Source: Sipunculus nudus
Lineage: Eukaryota; Annelida; Sipuncula; Golfingiida; Sipunculidae
NCBI GenBank assembly: GCA_026874595.1
Contig: CM049306.1
Location: forward strand, 101,133,142 to 101,197,141
DNA length: 64,000 nucleotides
Direction of reading: 5' to 3'
A model generated the notes under the pieces. It made no database searches, was not told the DNA's origin, and saw only the letters and a program-made list of their open reading frames with translations. Positions 58,501-64,000 of the stretch are shown piece by piece; position 1 is the stretch's first letter; each line of letters starts with the position of its first letter. The position numbers and the translations under genes were made by a program.

Positions 58501-59171
58501 TAACGGATCACTTTGGTGAATTGATAAAACTAAGTACACCATATTACATCACGTGACCCGACATCGACTCCGTTGACTACACCAATCACAGCTTTGGGTC
58601 AGGAAGCATATGGTAGCAGTTAAAGGTAAACATTTTCGTGTAAACTGCTTCTGTTGTTTTTGCGTAATTTTCCAAACTGGTAAAAATAAACACCAAAGTA
58701 ACAAGCAGACACTTTTGAGAATATAACATCCTTGTCAGAGGTAAAAGCAGACACGGGACTCAGTCAGTGGTTGTGTGATTGATTGAGGACGATTAAAAAC
58801 CAAGGACGACCGTGACAAGCGACAACTGCTGTTTCCCACAACTCTTAATGGCTGTTCTGACTGTGAAGTATAACGACAGACAATATATTCATGTCAGAGC
58901 TACGTGGCGAGCAAGAGGAAAACAAATAAAGTGATGAAATAAAATCAGCGGGGATGGAGCTGTACGAAAGGTCAATTCTAGCGATCTCCAATTACCACAT
59001 GAATAATTTAGCCAATGTATTCCTGGGATATCACAAGTGCTTCCCGTGGTCTCACAGTTATTAGCTTAGACTGCAGCGTATGGAGAAAACATTGAATTAT
59101 GGCCATATTGTATAATGTTCCAGCTCAGCATGGATTCCTTTCCTTCTCATATAATGGTCACGTGGCTAACA

Positions 59172-59356
59172 TTAAAAGGTTGAAGCTTTTCTTAGATTAA
59201 TTTCCACTACAACTCGCATGACGTCTGAGATAATCTTCCGCATAAGCCCAACATCAATTGCGCATGACACATGGGGATACACTTTCTTATTGGCTGGTAC
59301 TTTCTGGAGAAACTTTTCCCGCACAAACTGACTGCATGACGTCACTGTATTGTCAC
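59172..59356 (-). CDS. G-alpha exon d (G5 and C-terminus)
   Basis: 185 nt: GDNTVTSCSQFVREKFLQKV, then YPHVSCAIDVGLMRKIISDV and NLRKASTF, stop TAA at 59174-59172. The G5 box reads SCAID; the C-terminal alpha-5 helix is complete. Confidence 0.92.
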
Positions 59357-59982
59357 CTATAAAAAATGAATATTATCATGCATGAAGAATGCAATTGACT
59401 GATTAAAATTAATAATTCACATAATTGTCGGATTTGTACTTCAGTGGATATTATAAATAAAGGAAATAAATTTTCGGAAGGGATTTGTAAGAAACAGGGT
59501 TTTTTAGTACCGGGTGCAAATGAGTGAACTGAGACGACTCCGGTGGTACGTGCATATTGATTTCTCGGGAAAATAATATTTTAATTGACATGTTATTGAC
59601 GAATCAGCATAATTTTCCTTTGAAAAGATTTTTGATACAATATCAAAGGCTCTAATCTGTCTTGGAAATAACACACTGCTGATGGAAACTTGCTTCGTGT
59701 TTTGTGGTTATTAATCGCCGTGTGTTGTGCCAAGTTTGACTGGAGTCGACTTCAAAGCCCCTCATTTATCTTAAAGTGTAACGCCTGTAGAGCTGAACGG
59801 GAGAGAGGAGGTAGATGTAGATTCCATGACTAATATCATCATCATCATCATCATCAACAACAGTAACAATACCATACTCTCGTATTTACTTTCTGACTAC
59901 TGCGTAACCTCTCTGTTAATCGTGCTTTTGCTTCAAATGGTTCCAAGGTTAAAGTGCCGTGCACGTAGATGCTGTTAATTGT

Positions 59983-60013
<31 letters not shown>

Positions 60014-61995
60014 AAATCTCGCTTATGACCATCTAGGTTTAGCGACCACCTCAAAACAACTTATTCACGGTCCCGATTCTTTTTTGCTCTTTATGTAAGA
60101 CCTCGCGTCGACGAACACCTCGAAAATTCGACCACATATATATATATATATATACATACATATATATTATGATTACTAATGCTAGATCCTAGCAAGCAAA
60201 ATCACCAATTGCTGGTGCAGTATGAACACGCAGGTATACGCCAGTAGAGGTCGATCCTTTCAGCGGTAGAGCTGGTAAAAGTCCAATTAAAATATATGTT
60301 TCATGTTTTCAAATGTGGCAATGGAACTTAAACTAACAGTGTAAAACTCAAGCCTTCTGGCCCAATCCAATTGATTGAGTTAACACCGTGCTTGCTTAGA
60401 ATTATGGTTAAAGGGTATCTTTAAGAAATCTTACATGTCATTTGAGATATACTTAACCAATTCTTCATCCTTCAGTATCATCAACAGGTGATGCAAGACC
60501 TTCTTTTCAAAATGGTAAGCTCAACCACAGTACTATGAAGACAAGTTCTATATTCTGTTTATATTTAGAACTCACCTTTGTAGTCATCAAAACAATCACT
60601 CAGTCGTTTATCTTTCAGTTTCTCCTCAAATATATCCTTCTTGTTGAGAAATAGTAGAAAGTCTGTCCTTTCTAAATACCTGTTGTGCGTCACTTCTTGA
60701 AACGTTTGTAAGCTGTCGTGAAGGGAGTTCTGAAGAAAATATGGTTACTCTTTGTCATATGGTAATATTATCAAAAAGACATATTAATTATATATTGATG
60801 CAAAATAATCTGAAACCTGATGTAGGCAATTAAAATTATGCACAATTATCTAACAATTGCAAGATTAAACAATATATACATATTTAAACTCCTTCTAATG
60901 TGATCATACAGTGAACACTCATAAGAATGACAAAATATAGATGTTTCATATTCTTGACACCGATTCTGTCTTTTAAAAAACGCTTTAGTCGAGATAATGG
61001 CCTCCTTTTTTACGCAAACAAAACTAAGTATATATTAATCTACTGAATTCCATTTCTGTTTCGGACTGCATGACAGAGTGGTAGCACAAGATTATCCTGG
61101 CGTCAACCAGCAATGGTGCACTACGTTTGCGGGTCCTAGGTGTATTATCAACTCCATAGCTAGGTCATAAGACAAAGGAACCCCATAAAGGCGCACTCTT
61201 CCTTGGCTTAGATTCGAACTCACGATTTTCCTGATTAAGATCCTATGTTCTATACCCCAAGACCGCAGAAGCTGGTAATAATATATTATGTATTTCTAGA
61301 GCAAGATAGGGAGGAGACAAAAACGTAAGCTTAGCCCATCCTGTGAGGTCTCACCAATGACGTGTCCTCCCGGAGATCCTCACAGAAGCCACTGAGGGCT
61401 ACGAAGAACATGACAGCTGTCACTCCATCAAAGAAATGTATCCATTTTTTCCTCTGGTTTTTCTGACCAGCTACATCGATAACCCTGGCGATAATACACA
61501 ATTCGTAACCAACATTATATTAGTGTTTTTTGATAATTTCATGATTATTTATCATTAAGAATGTCCAATATTTTTTTACAATTGGCGTTTGGTAAAATTT
61601 TGTTTGGAATTTGATTTTGTACTCGAGCTTTACTCAATGTTAAAAATATGAAAGTGACAACAATAAAAAAATAAGAATTCATCTTATTTTCCCTAAAAAG
61701 AATAATCATATATGTTATTGTGTCATTCATTGAAACCGATAGGAAATAAATCAAAACCATAATGTTCTGTTTATACTATAAAACATGATCGTGATAATAC
61801 GTGTATATGCAATCTACATTTATTGATTTTTACAACCTAACAAATTTTCATACATTTTAAACTTACCGATAAGCAAACCCGTCGGCACTAAACAAGTGTT
61901 CCTGTACTCCCAGTGTTGGTTTACGTATGTACAATATATCCTGGATTGTTGGCACATAATTTGGTTCAGCTATTCGGTCTAACTGCTCAAGGAAA
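59172..61995 (-). CDS. Divergent heterotrimeric G-protein alpha subunit (3' four coding exons, 5' end not in window)
   Basis: GTPase subunit that relays receptor signals at the inner plasma membrane. Exons: complement 61995-61867, 61484-61355, 60729-60576 and 59356-59172, all GT-AG and in phase, giving the last ~199 residues. Visible in order: FLEQLDRIAEPNYVPTIQD (end of helical domain), switch I with IRKPTLGVQ (catalytic Arg and Mg-binding Thr kept), G3 box DVAGQK (DxxGQ kept, the first Gly of the usual DVGGQ replaced by Ala), RKKWIHFF, FLNKKD (G4 kept), SCAID instead of TCATD (G5), and C-terminus NLRKASTF. The C-terminal length matches known G-alphas, but there is no Cys at -4, so it is not a pertussis-toxin substrate of Gi type. 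The class cannot be assigned by eye. No P-loop exon was found up to 64000. Confidence 0.92.
59985..60140. mobile_element. TA tract plus pogo-like terminal fragment in the last G-alpha intron
   Basis: A TA run is followed by GTAAAATCTCGCTTATGACC and AAGACCTCGCGTCGACGAAC-type sequence, the style of pogo/Tigger termini that insert at TA. Another TA run follows at 60136. Only about 130 bp remain. Confidence 0.45.
60576..60729 (-). CDS. G-alpha exon c (G4 NKKD)
   Basis: 154 nt: NSLHDSLQTFQEVTHNRYLE, then RTDFLLFLNKKDIFEEKLKD. NKKD gives guanine specificity. Acceptor CTTCAG, donor AAAG|GTGAGT. Confidence 0.93.
61060..61275 (-). repeat. tRNA-derived SINE between G-alpha exons b and c
   Basis: Minus strand from about 61275: box-A-like GCGGTCTTGGGGTATAG, then box B GAGTTCGAATC about 40 bases on, followed by a non-tRNA body. 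The insertion sits about 80 bp from exon b. Confidence 0.5.
61355..61484 (-). CDS. G-alpha exon b (G3 / switch II)
   Basis: 130 nt: VIDVAGQKNQRKKWIHFFDG, then VTAVMFFVALSGFCEDLRED. Acceptor ATCGCCAG, donor TTG|GTGAGA; ends in phase 0. Confidence 0.93.
61867..61995 (-). CDS. G-alpha exon a (switch I)
   Basis: 129 nt, starts with the last base of a split codon, then FLEQLDRIAEPNYVPTIQDI, ending HLFSADGFAYR (Arg split). Acceptor CTTGCAG, donor ATCG|GTAAGT. Confidence 0.92.
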
Positions 61996-64000
61996 CTGCA
62001 AGATAATGTAATAATATGATCATTTATTTTGCCAAATACACAGATGAAATATAATTTTTAATACTTTACAGTAAACCACCGTGAAAGGACGATATCTGAG
62101 GTTGGTACATCTGAGGCCAAACCAATTCTCATGTTATCGTTTTCGGGTCTACCATTTACGACATAATTTCATTTTCGATTAGTGGAAATAGCGTTTCTTT
62201 GTATTAAAAGACTATTATATCTCCTCCGTTTCGGTTTTTCTGTGACTGAAAGTAGGGACAATACAGAAGCAATAACTTGTCGTTAAGGCACAACGCATAT
62301 CTTAAGTTTTGATAAGGTTTCAGGATTAGTGTTTAAGAACCTAGTGTGATACGATCCGGAGTTCTTTGGCTCCATATGTCAGCCCCATTACTACTTCGCT
62401 ACTACTTTCGCCGAATGTAGGCGTATACTTGTGAGAGGCGAAGTGGTGAATAGAGCCGCTAGTACTATTTTAATTTAACATTGGCGTGTGGCTGAAGCCA
62501 TATGCTTTTGTAAAAAGGTTCATGCCGTTTACTGTCACTTTGAGAGACACATTTCCTATGGAAAGACGGTGTGACGTGTACAAATTAAACCTACGGTCTA
62601 GACCCAGCGCCGAACTGAAGTACCTATTAGCACATCTTGAACATAAGTGGTTTCGTGAAACCGAACCGCAGTTGCTGCGGAATTTAATTGGTAATTTTGA
62701 AGAAGCTTTAAAATCAACATGGGTGCACGTAATCTGATTTGCTTCACATTAAATGATTAACTTGGAAGTAATTCAGATCCTACAAACACAGTTGGTCATG
62801 CTGTTTATACCAATGTACTCAGACCTACCCGAGTTAGTAAAGTTTGTGCAGAACGGAGAGAATATTTGTTTTTAATCGGTGAAAAGCGACAATAGCTTCA
62901 TTATCTCTCTATATTAATAAATAAAAATATACACCATTCCATTACAACAGGGCAGAATTGGTATTTTACTGTAATCGGAGGGCAGTAAAAACATTTTCAG
63001 CTGTTGGCGACAGGCTGATAATAAACTTTTCACCGCCACGTCAGACCAGATTGGGTGAAGTCAGGCCTGGAAAACAGTCCGTATTGTTTAAATAAGTGTT
63101 TTGATAAAACAATTATAAAAAATATAGCCCCAATCTATCGCTGTCTAGTGTACATTATCATGATTTTCCGGTCATATCCTACACTAATGGTTTCCTTGTC
63201 ACCGTACTTTGGAGTTATTTTGTAATAATGGTTGAGCTGGATGAACGTTAAAAAACAGACCGGTAACTTCCCAGCATTGCCAAGGATTATTGCTTGATTT
63301 CAACAGCCAGATAGGAAAACATCTGTTATGACAGTGCTCCTAAATATAACGACATTGATTTTGATGTCTGGTAGCAGATACAGAATGGATACGTCCGCGG
63401 CGACGACCGGAAGCAAAAATTAACAATGCCCATTTATAAATATAAGCTAAAGACTTAAACGCATAATACTTAAACATATATCTTACCTGCATATATACGG
63501 GGACGCTTTAACGTTAATGTATTAAAGGTTTATTAATGTTATAAAAGTAACATCTTAGTCATACAGTGTATCATAGTCATATCATCATGTTAGTTATGTA
63601 TTGTATCTTAGTTATATAATGTACCTTGGTTATATAATGTATGTTAGTTATATCATGTATCTTAATTATATCATGTATTTTACGTATATTTGTTATATAA
63701 TTTATCTTAGTTATATATTGTATCTTGGGTATCTTAGTTATAAAATGTATCTTACTTATGTTATAGTCATATAATTTATTTTAGTTGCATCTTATGATGT
63801 ATCATACATACATACCCTTGTATTTACAATAGATTTTGTATGCTGATTTTATCAACAGAACAATCGTCACCTTTTTATATATATGCCTTTATAATTATCT
63901 TATTTCTTATCCTTTCTTATTTATCTGAAGACGAGTCCTTTATGGAACAAAAGGTGGAAAAGATCCAACAGGAAATAATTTTAAATGTTAAAAATAAGTT
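61996..64000. other. Region upstream of G-alpha exon a; no exon recognised
   Basis: No P-loop or helical-domain exon was found on the minus strand. A plus-strand frame at 62486-62737 (83 codons) is unassigned. 63540-63800 is a degenerate 18-19-bp minisatellite (TTAGTTATATAATGTATC-like). Confidence 0.55.
63540..63800 (+). repeat. Degenerate 18-19-bp AT-rich minisatellite
   Basis: Roughly a dozen variants of ATCTTAGTTATATAATGT with drifting length. Confidence 0.8.

Larger units (their letters stand above)
52660..59171. other. Gene-poor intergenic region
   Basis: No exon chain can be built. It contains a 28-bp tandem duplication (52769-52796, 52797-52824), a short open frame to 52986, a SINE-like head at 53285-53365, two overlapping unassigned open frames (53984-54430 minus, 54403-54834 plus), an AG/G microsatellite (55465-55526) and solo hAT-type ends near 55727-55740 and 56327-56343. 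The stretch 56400-59100 shows nothing recognisable. Confidence 0.6.

Noticed and set aside
62486-62737. 83-codon plus-strand frame
   Set aside because: Fairly balanced composition but no recognisable family, no splice context; not reported as a gene.

Overview
This is a eukaryotic window from an AT-rich, intron-rich animal genome, most likely a bivalve mollusc. Conserved animal genes are split by GT-AG introns, and the non-coding space is packed with mollusc-style dispersed repeats that have tandem cores, GACG/GTCC tetranucleotide tracts and hairpin ends, resembling the bivalve pearl/Helentron-associated elements. No bacterial, viral or CRISPR signature was seen. The species call is inference from gene divergence and repeat style.

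Three protein-coding genes can be modelled. (1) 1017-24705, minus strand: a complete DEAD-box helicase DDX20 (Gemin3), 10 coding exons and 1104 codons. Every exon joins in phase and all helicase motifs are present. (2) 27311-42257, plus strand: a complete twinfilin, 10 coding exons and 341 codons, with two ADF-H domains and a basic C-terminal tail; one intron has a GC-AG boundary. The two genes are head to head about 2.6 kb apart. (3) 59172-61995, minus strand: the last four coding exons of a divergent heterotrimeric G-protein alpha subunit, whose 5' exons are not seen and probably lie beyond the window.

Layout: 1-640 repeat; 1017-24705 DDX20, with large introns full of repeats (a pogo-like element with an inferred empty site, nuclear-receptor-like motif arrays, hairpin-ended elements); 24706-27310 shared upstream region; 27311-about 44920 twinfilin with its introns and probable 3' region; 45100-52660 almost continuous repeats; 52660-59171 no recognisable gene; 59172-61995 G-alpha; 61996-64000 no recognisable exon, ending in an AT-rich minisatellite. 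The three genes have unrelated jobs (SMN-complex RNP assembly, actin dynamics, receptor signalling), and nothing in the sequence suggests a functional cluster.

The most unusual feature is in DDX20 intron 9. The exon 9/intron 9 boundary (about 25 exon bases plus 19 intron bases) has been amplified into about 21 tandem 44-bp copies. Many copies carry the strong 5' splice-site sequence CAG|GTAAG, while the genuine donor is the weaker-looking CAG|GTATG. Other points of interest are DR1-type motifs fixed at about 285-bp spacing in a repeat core, a palindrome shared by different repeat cores, a tyrosine-rich tail on Gemin3, and altered G3/G5 boxes in the G-alpha.
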